This document shows, one piece after another, positions 1 to 6,191 of a stretch of 6,191 nucleotides of DNA. Both the position numbers and the translations under genes were made by a program. Positions within the stretch are counted from its first letter, which is position 1. Each line of letters begins with the position of its first letter. Below the pieces are notes generated by a model that saw only the letters and a program-made list of their open reading frames with translations, was not told where the DNA came from and did not search any database. Source of the DNA: Candidatus Sumerlaeota bacterium (GTDB lineage: Bacteria > Sumerlaeota > T1SED10-198M); assembly GCA_003554345.1 (NCBI GenBank), contig PWGE01000324.1, positions 1-6,191 of the forward strand, written 5' to 3'.

Positions 1-1
1 A

Positions 2-772
2 GGACTGGCAACTCAGGACATGTTACCGGTAGTAGCCATATATTCTACATTTCTGCAGAGAAGTTTTGATCAGATTATCCATGATGTTGCCCTTCAGGAG
101 CTGCCGGTATTTTTCTGCCTGGACCGGGCCGGTCTGGTGGGCGAAGATGGGCCTACTCATCATGGAACATTTGATCTTTCTTACTTACGCATGATACCCA
201 ACATCGTGATAATGTCTCCCCGTGACGGTAAAGAGTTCGAACAGATGATAGCCTACGGAGTGGAGCATCTTAAAAAAAGAAAAGGACCCATTGCCGTACG
301 TTATCCCCGTGGAGCAGTTCCTGAATGTCCTGATATGGTTGCACCGTCTCCCTTACAGCATGGCAAAGGACAAAAAATTCTTTCCGGACAAAAAGTGGCG
401 GTTTTGACCCTGGGACGACAGGGAAGTGATGCCTGGGAAGCCATTCAGAAAACCCGTTTACCTATCGGCCTGTACAATGTACCTTTTGCCAAACCTCTTG
501 ATGAGGAACTGCTGGAAGAGGTGTTACAACAGTATGAATATCTCGTGATTATCGAAGAAAACAGCATCATTGGCGGCATTTACGAAGGTCTTACCAACCT
601 TTACTGCAGAAAATTTCAGCAAAAATATCCCGATAAACACCTTGTTCCCCTCTGTCTGCCTGACGAATTTATTCCTCATGGCAAAGTCCCGGAACTTCTT
701 TCCCACGTAAAGATGGATACCCATCACATTGCCGGCAAACTACGGGAACTGTACAATGAAAATGCGTCTTGA
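2..772 (+). CDS. dxs: 1-deoxy-D-xylulose-5-phosphate synthase, C-terminal part (5' end outside window)
   Basis: DXS condenses pyruvate and glyceraldehyde 3-phosphate, using thiamine diphosphate, to make DXP. This is the first step of the MEP isoprenoid pathway and also feeds thiamine and pyridoxal synthesis; the enzyme is cytoplasmic. The frame is open from base 2 and gives 256 residues, so about 370 N-terminal residues of a usual ~620 are missing, including the catalytic Glu region (AEQHAVT in E. coli). Visible landmarks are the YSTFLQR motif (partial residues 14-20), DRAGLVGEDGPTHHG (41-55) with the Asp and His that line the substrate pocket, and RYPRG (100-104). These match E. coli R398, R420, D427, H431 and R478 in spacing. 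The C-terminal transketolase domain follows to the TGA stop. The Met at base 20 is internal, not the start. The 3' end overlaps tlyA by 17 bases. Identification is secure. Confidence 0.97.
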   Translation, partial: GLATQDMLPVVAIYSTFLQRSFDQIIHDVALQELPVFFCLDRAGLVGEDGPTHHGTFDLSYLRMIPNIVIMSPRDGKEFEQMIAYGVEHLKKRKGPIAVRYPRGAVPECPDMVAPSPLQHGKGQKILSGQKVAVLTLGRQGSDAWEAIQKTRLPIGLYNVPFAKPLDEELLEEVLQQYEYLVIIEENSIIGGIYEGLTNLYCRKFQQKYPDKHLVPLCLPDEFIPHGKVPELLSHVKMDTHHIAGKLRELYNENAS

Positions 773-1490
773 TGAACTTCTTTTACAAAAGGGAATCTTT
801 TCTTCCCGTTCAAAGGCTCAGGCATTTATCAGGGCAGGACGGGTTAAAATTGGAGACCAATGTGCAGATAAACCCGGCAAAGAATATCCTACCGACAGGA
901 CGATCACCCTGAAGAAAGACCCATATGAATATGTCAGCCGTGGTGCCTACAAGATAAAACCGGTGCTTGATCGTTTCAAGCCAGCTTTAAAGGGAAAAAT
1001 AGCGGTGGATATTGGTGCCTCAACCGGTGGTTTTTCCCAGGTATTACTGGAATATGGCGCAAAAAAGGTATATGCAATTGACGTGGGAAGAGGACAACTA
1101 GACTGGTCATTACGTCAGAATAACCGTATACAAAATATAGAAGGTTACAACGCCAGATATTTCAAACGCAAAGATTGCATCGATGAAGGAGATACTATTT
1201 TTGTGACCACTGTTGACGTCTCCTTTATATCTCTTTCTCTGATTCTACCACCGCTGGTCAAAGAACTTCCTGAATGCCAATGGTATTTTGTTTTGATCAA
1301 ACCCCAGTTTGAAGCTTCCCGTAAAGACTCTCCTCATGGAGTGGTAAAAGACAGGCGGCTAAGGGAAAAAGTGGTGGAAGAGATAAAGACAATGGCATCA
1401 TCCCTGCAATTAAATCCCCTTCAAACAGTTCCTTCTCCACTGAAGGGCCCGAAAGGTAACCAGGAATATATGATGGTATGCCGCAAATGA
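756..1490 (+). CDS. tlyA: TlyA-family rRNA 2'-O-methyltransferase (S4 domain plus FtsJ-like domain)
   Basis: This family methylates ribose 2'-OH groups of rRNA cytidines with S-adenosylmethionine. In mycobacteria the targets are 16S C1409 and 23S C1920, linked to capreomycin sensitivity; the old 'hemolysin' label comes from this family. The protein has 244 residues. An S4 RNA-binding domain (about 1-55, starting MRLDELLLQKG) leads into a SRGAYK linker (61-66). The Rossmann methyltransferase has its SAM loop at VDIGASTGG (84-92), then DVSFISL (154-160) and LIKPQFEA (180-187). K66, D154, K182 and E237 fit the K-D-K-E tetrad of FtsJ-like enzymes. I chose ATG 756 over the upstream TTG at 729 because the S4 domain begins here and GGGAA lies 7 bases upstream; ATG 762 is also possible. 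At about 245 residues it matches short TlyA forms that act on 23S only, but the exact target cannot be read from sequence. It overlaps dxs by 17 bases and nadK by 4. Confidence 0.94.
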   Translation: MKMRLDELLLQKGIFSSRSKAQAFIRAGRVKIGDQCADKPGKEYPTDRTITLKKDPYEYVSRGAYKIKPVLDRFKPALKGKIAVDIGASTGGFSQVLLEYGAKKVYAIDVGRGQLDWSLRQNNRIQNIEGYNARYFKRKDCIDEGDTIFVTTVDVSFISLSLILPPLVKELPECQWYFVLIKPQFEASRKDSPHGVVKDRRLREKVVEEIKTMASSLQLNPLQTVPSPLKGPKGNQEYMMVCRK

Positions 1491-2329
1491 AGTGTATTAT
1501 CTTTCTCAATCCACGCAAACCCAATATTATTACCAGGCTTCATGAGCTCACTGATACCCTGGAATCTTATGGAATAAACTGGATTATTGACGGCACTCTT
1601 CCCACTGAGTTCCGGGAAAATTACCCAACCACCACCGATTTTCGTCATTGTGACTATTATCTCACTCTTGGGGGAGACGGAACTCTTTTAAGTATTCTGA
1701 GAAAAAAAATAAATTTCTCAGTGCCCATCATACCGATTAACCTGGGTTATCTGGGATTTATGGCTTATTATAGCCTGGAACAACTTGCTCCTTTATTAGA
1801 AGTCATAGCAGAGGGAAAACATCATATTGAAAAAAGGGGCATTCTGGAGATCAATCTCCTGCGGGAAGAGAAAGTAATCCGGCAATTTCGAGCTCTCAAT
1901 GACCTGGTTATGGCCAAGTCATCCCTTTCCAAGCTTATCACTTTCGAAATTTTTGCAGATGAACATTACGTGAATTGTTACCGTGCAGACGGAATTATCA
2001 TTGCCACTCCCACCGGGTCCACCGCTCATTCCCTTTCTGCCGGCGGACCTATTGTGCATCCCAGCAAGGAGTCCTTTATTCTGACGCCGATATGTCCTCA
2101 TACTCTTTCCAATAGACCCATTCTCCTGCCCTGGCGCTCAAAAATCAGGATTCATTATCTTTCTCCCCTTCCTCACCAGGCTTCTATCACAGCAGACGGT
2201 CAGGTGGGTAACACCCTCTTACCGAACGACGAAATAATGATAAAACGCTATCATAAAAAGTTGAGAATAGTGTCATGGAATGTAAACTATTACAAAATCT
2301 TGCGCAGCAAGCTCAATTGGGGCGCATGA
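1487..2329 (+). CDS. nadK: NAD kinase
   Basis: NAD kinase phosphorylates NAD at the adenosine 2'-OH to make NADP, the only de novo source of NADP in the cell; it is cytoplasmic and usually oligomeric. The 280 residues are normal length for bacterial NadK. The N-terminal strand MKCIIFLNPRKP is typical. The GGDGT phosphate-binding motif is at 62-66 (catalytic Asp64) and NLGYLGF at 85-91. The Asn-Asp pair is at 138-139. The glycine-rich signature is at 173-188 (ATPTGSTAHSLSAGGP), followed by HTLSNRPILLP (205-215) and ADGQ (236-239). The signature usually reads STAY; here it reads STAH (His181). Start choice: ATG 1487 forms an ATGA overlap with the tlyA stop, as the next gene does with nadK. ATG 1478, three codons upstream, is possible but less natural. 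No good Shine-Dalgarno sequence precedes either, so translational coupling is likely. Confidence 0.96.
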   Translation: MKCIIFLNPRKPNIITRLHELTDTLESYGINWIIDGTLPTEFRENYPTTTDFRHCDYYLTLGGDGTLLSILRKKINFSVPIIPINLGYLGFMAYYSLEQLAPLLEVIAEGKHHIEKRGILEINLLREEKVIRQFRALNDLVMAKSSLSKLITFEIFADEHYVNCYRADGIIIATPTGSTAHSLSAGGPIVHPSKESFILTPICPHTLSNRPILLPWRSKIRIHYLSPLPHQASITADGQVGNTLLPNDEIMIKRYHKKLRIVSWNVNYYKILRSKLNWGA

Positions 2330-4107
2330 TAAAATTATTAACAGGGCTGTTGCTTCTTACTATTGTAGCAGGTTGCGCAGGATTACATCCTTCTTACATT
2401 CAGGAAAGAGAAAATGTTTTTCTTACCCAAAGAGAACTTTATGTAAACTATGCCCTTGCCTTACATACTTACCACCAGAAAAATCATGAAAGGTCTCTGG
2501 AATTAAGTTTAGAACTCGCCGGGTATGAGGAATTACACCCTTATATAGGGCGCTTAATCATACGTAATCGCCTGGAACTTGAGCAATGGGACGAAATAGA
2601 AGAGATTTTCACCTTACTGGATAAACAGTATGAAGATGTCTTTCTCAAAGGAAAATTCTATTATAAAACCGGCAAATTTGACAGGGCACATGACTATCTT
2701 ACCCTTTTGACATATTATCCACGCGGTCCCCGGGCTTTAGAGACCAATCGTATGCTTTTAGAAATATATACCATCCAGGAAGAATGGGATAATTATTCCG
2801 AGACCGCCATGGCTGTTTTAAAGCACATTCCGACAGGTAAAGAACATTTTTTCAGAAGCGTACTCTTTACTTTGATGGACAATCAACAACCAGCAGTTGC
2901 TTCAGAATTTGTAAAAAGCGCTTTCCGACAGATGTCGCTCGATGAAGACTCCCTCCTCTTTTATACACTCATAATGATACGTTTTTTCGAGGAAGAACAG
3001 GTAGCAGAGCTTGTCGAACCCTTTTTAGAACGTCTTATCAGCAAATATCCGGTAGTATTGGAAGTTTATCTTGAATATCCCGAAATAACCCGGAGAGAAT
3101 ACGATCCTGAAAAAATGGAAGAAAGGCTTCTTCGCTACCTGGAGGACTATCCTGAAAAAGTTCTTCCTCATTATATTCATTTTCTCATCAAAAGAGAAGA
3201 AACCCAACACCTCAAAGAAGTGGCAAGAGAATATGAAAATTATATCAAAGAAGATGAGGAACTCACAAAAGTAATCGGCATTCATTTCTTTAACCAAAAA
3301 AAACATGAAAAAGCCCGTTATTACCTGGAATATACAAGAGAAAAAATAGGTCCCCACCCGCAAATTAACATGTTTCTACTGGGTTGCGCTCTGGAGACTG
3401 AAGATATTTCTCCGCAGCAAGACTGGAAAATCGGGATGGAGCTTATCTCTCTGCAACCGAAAGAACAAAACGGTTATTTTCTTTTGCATCGTCTTTACCG
3501 CTTGCTACCCGAAGAAAAACGTCATTCTTATCGGGAAGAATACATGGAAAATGATATTAAGAGTCCACATTACTACCGTTATGGTGCTTCCCTTTTTGTA
3601 GCAGATACTTTGCTTGAAGAAGCCCTGGAATTCATAGAAAAAGGACTGGAAGTCTACCCTTCAAATGAAGATCTGTTGGTAGAAAAAACCTTTATTCTCT
3701 ACAAAAAAGGTTCCCTCGAAAAAGCAGAAGAGATCAGTAAAACCCTCATAGAGCAAGAAACATCCAACCCTTTTGTCTACAACAATCTTGCTTACCTGTG
3801 GGCTGAGATGGAAAAGAATCTTGAGCAAGCCCTCGAATATGCCTATAAATCACTGGAAATGGCACCAGAAGAACCTTCTATTCTTGATACAGTGGGATGG
3901 CTTTATTTTCTGAAAGAGAACTATAACCAGGCTGAGTATTACCTGGAAAAAGCAGGAGAAAAAATGCTTGAGTACAAGGAACAGGGTATTTACACTTCCA
4001 CTGAAGTCCAGGAAGTTGTTGAACACCTGGTCGTTCTTTACGAAACAACTGAAGAGGAAGAAAAGTTAGAACACTGGCAGACTATCCTGGAAGATATAAA
4101 ACAGTAG
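2326..4107 (+). CDS. TPR-repeat lipoprotein, function unknown
   Basis: A 593-residue protein with a classic lipoprotein signal: K3, a hydrophobic stretch (4-14) and the lipobox VAGC with Cys17 as the expected lipidated residue. It should be anchored to the outer face of the cytoplasmic membrane or to an outer membrane. The rest is helical, rich in Glu, Lys, Leu and Tyr. Clear TPR-like units lie at about 103-136, 414-447, 448-481, 482-516 and 517-547; the best are NNLAYLWAE...LEQALEYAYKSLEMAPEEP and SILDTVGWLYFLKENYNQAEYYLEKA. Weaker helical repeats fill 30-100 and 200-410, so much of the chain is probably one superhelical solenoid for protein binding. The frame is open upstream to 2275, but ATG 2326 gives the signal peptide at the extreme N-terminus and an ATGA overlap with the nadK stop; GGGG (2319-2322) lies just upstream. 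It ends the operon. A BamD-like or other envelope-assembly scaffold role is possible but unproven. Confidence 0.88.
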   Translation: MIKLLTGLLLLTIVAGCAGLHPSYIQERENVFLTQRELYVNYALALHTYHQKNHERSLELSLELAGYEELHPYIGRLIIRNRLELEQWDEIEEIFTLLDKQYEDVFLKGKFYYKTGKFDRAHDYLTLLTYYPRGPRALETNRMLLEIYTIQEEWDNYSETAMAVLKHIPTGKEHFFRSVLFTLMDNQQPAVASEFVKSAFRQMSLDEDSLLFYTLIMIRFFEEEQVAELVEPFLERLISKYPVVLEVYLEYPEITRREYDPEKMEERLLRYLEDYPEKVLPHYIHFLIKREETQHLKEVAREYENYIKEDEELTKVIGIHFFNQKKHEKARYYLEYTREKIGPHPQINMFLLGCALETEDISPQQDWKIGMELISLQPKEQNGYFLLHRLYRLLPEEKRHSYREEYMENDIKSPHYYRYGASLFVADTLLEEALEFIEKGLEVYPSNEDLLVEKTFILYKKGSLEKAEEISKTLIEQETSNPFVYNNLAYLWAEMEKNLEQALEYAYKSLEMAPEEPSILDTVGWLYFLKENYNQAEYYLEKAGEKMLEYKEQGIYTSTEVQEVVEHLVVLYETTEEEEKLEHWQTILEDIKQ

Positions 4108-4122
4108 CGTCTTTCTGTAGCA

Positions 4123-4150
4123 TCGAAATTTTAAGTGAATAATGTATAAT
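4123..4150 (+). promoter_or_regulatory. Probable sigma-70-type promoter for the M15D dipeptidase gene
   Basis: A perfect -10 hexamer TATAAT sits at 4145-4150. With a 16-base spacer the -35 is TCGAAA (4123-4128), four of six matches to TTGACA. The surroundings are AT-rich. Transcription would start near 4157, giving a leader of about 73 bases before ATG 4230. It lies in the only sizeable forward-strand gap, and no terminator-like hairpin with a T-run separates it from the lipoprotein gene, so some read-through from the upstream operon is also possible. Confidence 0.5.
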
Positions 4151-4204
4151 ATATTTTGTTGAAAGGGGTTAGTCGAAAAACAACCTTAAAACTCACATAT
4201 AAAA

Positions 4205-4224
4205 ACCCTCTCAAAGGGTGGAGG
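4205..4224 (+). promoter_or_regulatory. Strong ribosome binding site beside a small leader hairpin
   Basis: GGAGG at 4220-4224, within GGTGGAGG, is a near-ideal Shine-Dalgarno sequence five bases before ATG 4230. It decides the start over the in-frame GTG at 4218, which lies inside the site itself. Just upstream, ACCCT (4205-4209) can pair with AGGGT (4215-4219) around a five-base loop. Alternatively CCTC (4207-4210) can pair with GAGG (4221-4224) and mask the site. The ribosome site is well supported; the structure is short and only suggestive. Confidence 0.6.
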
Positions 4225-4229
4225 AAAAA

Positions 4230-5498
4230 ATGAAAACACCTTTCAAAAAATGCTTATTAACACTATCAATAATACTCACTTTCGTCCTTATCAATGGTCA
4301 ACGTCCCATACCACCGAATACGTTCTATGACCTTCGCAATGAAGAAGAAAAACAGTTCAATCCGCGCCATTTAACCCTTGGATTCGGGATAGGGCGGTTT
4401 CATTCTGAAATGGAAGAAGGACCTGTGATCATCTTCAACAATACCGCTTACTGTGCAGAAGGTTATCGTAATCCCGTCGACTATACCCATACTCTGGTTC
4501 GAACCCAACAAATGAAGGGTATGCATCGCTATCCTCAAACATCAGAAAGCTATTCCTTTGAAAAACCGGTAGAGGAAGTCACTTTACTGGCTCCACACAT
4601 GGAGGTGATACTGGAGGAACATGGAGATTATATTTTTATAGCACAGGCAAGAACAGACATTCTACCCATTTATGATCCCAATCCTCATAATCCTCTGGGT
4701 TATCAGGAGCGCACCCTTACCGCTGCTCAGAATTTGATACTTTTAGGATACTTTACCCAAGAATGTGATGACCCCTTTCATATAGGATGGATAACCTACC
4801 GGCAGCTTGAAAAACCAGAGCTGGAAGCTATTCCTCAACTTTTAGATTATCCTTTTTCCCTTTTTGAGTTCAGCCTTCCGGATTTTTATGTATACAAATT
4901 TGATGCAACCATTTATCCTGTAGAAGAACTACGTGAGTTCCCGCACTTTCACGAATTCAACCTGGTGAACCTGAGAGAATTTGAAGAGGAAATGTTCTTT
5001 GACATCCGGTATGCAACACGCAACAATTTCACCGAAACGAGGATTTATCCTTCTGATTGTGCCTACTTAAATGAAGAAGCCGCACAAGCTCTAAAGCGTG
5101 TAAATGACACTCTTCGTGAAGAAGGGTACTCCTTAAAGGTCATGGATGCTTACCGTCCTCTCACATGGCAATACCGGTTCTGGGAAGAAAAGCAGGACCC
5201 ACAGTATGTAGCAAGACCCACCCGCGGTTCCCGCCATAACAGGGGAGTCTCTGTAGATGTGTTACTGGTTACCAGCGATGGCAACCAGGTAAAGTTGCCG
5301 GCCGAATACGATGATTTTTCTGAAAAATCCAACGTAGATTATGAGGAAAGCTCAGAAGAAGCCCTGCAAAATCGGGACAGGCTTATTGAAGCCATGCAGG
5401 CAGAAGGTTTCAACGTTCATTCTGATGAATTCTGGCACTACGACTATGGAGATTTCACCCGGCATCCCGTCATGGACTTTATACCTGCTGACAAATAG
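4230..5498 (+). CDS. Exported D-Ala-D-Ala dipeptidase-like peptidase (VanX/DdpX, family M15D) with a long N-terminal region
   Basis: VanX-type enzymes are zinc dipeptidases that cleave D-Ala-D-Ala or related cell-wall peptides. The C-terminal domain (about 243-418 of 422) matches closely. YATRNNFT (261-268) corresponds to YATWDNFT of VanX, and DAYRP (306-310) carries the transition-state Arg309. SRHNRGVSVD (334-343) supplies zinc ligands His336 and Asp343; DEFWHY (399-404) supplies catalytic Glu400 and zinc ligand His403. The spacings equal VanX H116-D123 and E181-H184, so the site looks active. VanX has about 200 residues; here a signal peptide or anchor (KK at 6-7, hydrophobic 9-22) precedes roughly 215 unrecognised residues. 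Within them, about 112-194 could be an SH3b-like fold ending in GWITYRQL. The location is probably outside the cytoplasmic membrane. It appears to have its own promoter and no vanS, vanR, vanH or vanA neighbours are in view. Envelope peptide recycling or remodelling is the likeliest role (inference). Confidence 0.87.
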   Translation: MKTPFKKCLLTLSIILTFVLINGQRPIPPNTFYDLRNEEEKQFNPRHLTLGFGIGRFHSEMEEGPVIIFNNTAYCAEGYRNPVDYTHTLVRTQQMKGMHRYPQTSESYSFEKPVEEVTLLAPHMEVILEEHGDYIFIAQARTDILPIYDPNPHNPLGYQERTLTAAQNLILLGYFTQECDDPFHIGWITYRQLEKPELEAIPQLLDYPFSLFEFSLPDFYVYKFDATIYPVEELREFPHFHEFNLVNLREFEEEMFFDIRYATRNNFTETRIYPSDCAYLNEEAAQALKRVNDTLREEGYSLKVMDAYRPLTWQYRFWEEKQDPQYVARPTRGSRHNRGVSVDVLLVTSDGNQVKLPAEYDDFSEKSNVDYEESSEEALQNRDRLIEAMQAEGFNVHSDEFWHYDYGDFTRHPVMDFIPADK

Positions 5499-5539
5499 AA
5501 AATTCTTCATTTCTCGCGTGAAAGGTCTCATGCCTCTCA

Positions 5540-6191
5540 TCACCATTGAGGGAGCCCCATTTCCTCCCGAAAGCGAGGATATGTCGGGATATATCTCTGG
5601 ATTTCTTCATCAGTGAGAGTATGTTCTATAAAAAGGTCCCTGCGAAGTTCTTTTGCCTTTTCCTCATCATCCTTTTTCAGGGAAATTTCAAGTTCCAGTA
5701 AAAGATAACGGCGATTATGAGGTTGAATTTCCAGAGCCCTTTCTATACCCCATTCAGCATTTTCCCAATTTTCAAGCAATAAGGCACTATTAGCATAGAG
5801 ATAATGGGGATAGGCAGCGTCTGGTTTCTGAGTTATCAGTTCAGTCAGAAAGTTATGAGCCTTTTTCAGAAAGTACTCACGGGTATAGGGTTCTTCAAAA
5901 CGATACCAGTAATATTTACCCAGATTGAGGTAAATCTTGCCGGCCAGCATCAGAAAGCGCTCATCACCATGGAAAAGAGTGAGTGCTTCTTCCAGCTTTT
6001 CCCGGGCTCTTTCAAATTGATGGGTAGCCAGCAAACAATTTATATAATCGAGATAGAGGGCACTGCTTGTAAAATTCCCTTCATATGCCATCTGAAAATA
6101 AGTTAATGCCTGAGCGTATTGTTGCTGATAATAAAAGATCCGTCCCATAAGAAAAGAAGCATACGGAAATCGCCGTAAAGTATGGGGTATG
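5540..6191 (-). CDS. TPR-repeat protein, C-terminal part (5' end outside window)
   Basis: The reverse frame is open from the window edge (first whole codon 6190-6188) to a TGA at 5542-5540, giving 216 residues. An internal Met at 6148 could be taken as a start. It has no Shine-Dalgarno sequence (the preceding bases are pyrimidine-rich), and the residues before it (FPYASFL) belong to the first helix of a TPR, so the gene surely continues outside. TPR-like units: about 9-42 (ASFLMGRIFYYQQQYAQAL, then YFQMAYEG), 43-76 (QFERAREKLEEALTLF), an atypical longer Tyr-rich one at 77-122, 123-156 (LYANSALLLENWENAEWGIE, then RALEIQPHN) and 157-185. The tail ends PRFREEMGLPQW. No catalytic motif is visible; a protein-binding scaffold is expected. 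The N-terminus is missing, so whether it is exported is unknown. It converges on the dipeptidase gene with 41 bases between stop codons. Specific function not recognised. Confidence 0.8.
   Translation of the reverse strand, partial: IPHTLRRFPYASFLMGRIFYYQQQYAQALTYFQMAYEGNFTSSALYLDYINCLLATHQFERAREKLEEALTLFHGDERFLMLAGKIYLNLGKYYWYRFEEPYTREYFLKKAHNFLTELITQKPDAAYPHYLYANSALLLENWENAEWGIERALEIQPHNRRYLLLELEISLKKDDEEKAKELRRDLFIEHTLTDEEIQRYIPTYPRFREEMGLPQW

Noticed and set aside
2275-2325. Upstream extension of the lipoprotein frame to an ATG at 2275
   Set aside because: It would bury the lipoprotein signal 17 residues inside the protein; ATG 2326 with the ATGA overlap fits much better.
3025-3363. A 112-codon reverse open frame rich in Phe inside the TPR lipoprotein gene
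   Set aside because: The Phe-rich composition is the antisense of Glu/Lys-rich codons (GAA, AAA); no start signal and no domain.
4101-4118. ACAG...CTGT pairing after the lipoprotein stop as an operon terminator
   Set aside because: Four base pairs, ten-base loop and no following T-tract; not a credible intrinsic terminator.
5510-5523. Near-palindrome TTTCTCGCGTGAAA in the convergent gap, as a bidirectional terminator
   Set aside because: Only a four-base-pair stem with a six-base loop and no T-run on either strand; too weak to call. No other terminator is visible in 5499-5539.
5550-5568. GGGAG...CTCCC inverted repeat near the end of the reverse TPR gene
   Set aside because: Five base pairs around a nine-base loop inside coding sequence, with no T-run; consistent with chance.
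5341-5616. A 91-codon forward open frame overlapping the dipeptidase 3' end and the reverse TPR gene
   Set aside because: It lies in another frame of two well-supported genes, has no recognisable domain and no ribosome site; it is a shadow.
5804-6106. A 100-codon forward open frame opposite the reverse TPR gene
   Set aside because: It is antisense to a clear TPR coding frame and shows no family features.

Overview
The window carries a forward-strand block of four tightly packed genes. These are the 3' part of dxs, a complete tlyA-type rRNA methyltransferase gene, nadK, and a gene for a large TPR lipoprotein. A separate forward gene follows, encoding an exported VanX-like (M15D) dipeptidase. 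A convergent reverse-strand TPR gene enters from the right edge. Coding density is very high. The only real gap is about 120 bases before the dipeptidase gene, and it holds a plausible promoter and a structured leader. No tRNA, rRNA, CRISPR array, insertion sequence or long repeat was seen.

The organism is bacterial, with moderate-to-low GC by eye. It makes isoprenoids by the MEP pathway, and it places a TPR lipoprotein in a housekeeping operon. The order dxs-tlyA-nadK is well known from Firmicutes (where argR and recN often follow) and occurs in other phyla. Here a TPR lipoprotein gene takes the place after nadK. Spirochaetes, Atribacterota-like lineages and clostridia-like lineages are all compatible, and I cannot assign the phylum from the sequence alone.

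Layout: 2-772 dxs (N-terminal part outside the window); 756-1490 tlyA; 1487-2329 nadK; 2326-4107 TPR lipoprotein; 4108-4229 promoter and leader; 4230-5498 M15D dipeptidase; 5499-5539 short convergent gap; 5540-6191 reverse-strand TPR protein, open to the window edge. The first four genes overlap by 17, 4 and 4 bases, so they are probably one translationally coupled transcript. It would link isoprenoid precursor synthesis, ribosomal RNA modification, NADP supply and an envelope lipoprotein.

The least ordinary item is the dipeptidase. It has an intact zinc and catalytic motif set but is about twice the length of VanX. It carries an export signal and roughly 215 residues of unrecognised N-terminal sequence, and no vancomycin-resistance genes are in view. 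This points to a cell-wall peptide or other envelope role rather than cytoplasmic D-Ala-D-Ala hydrolysis. That reading is an inference.
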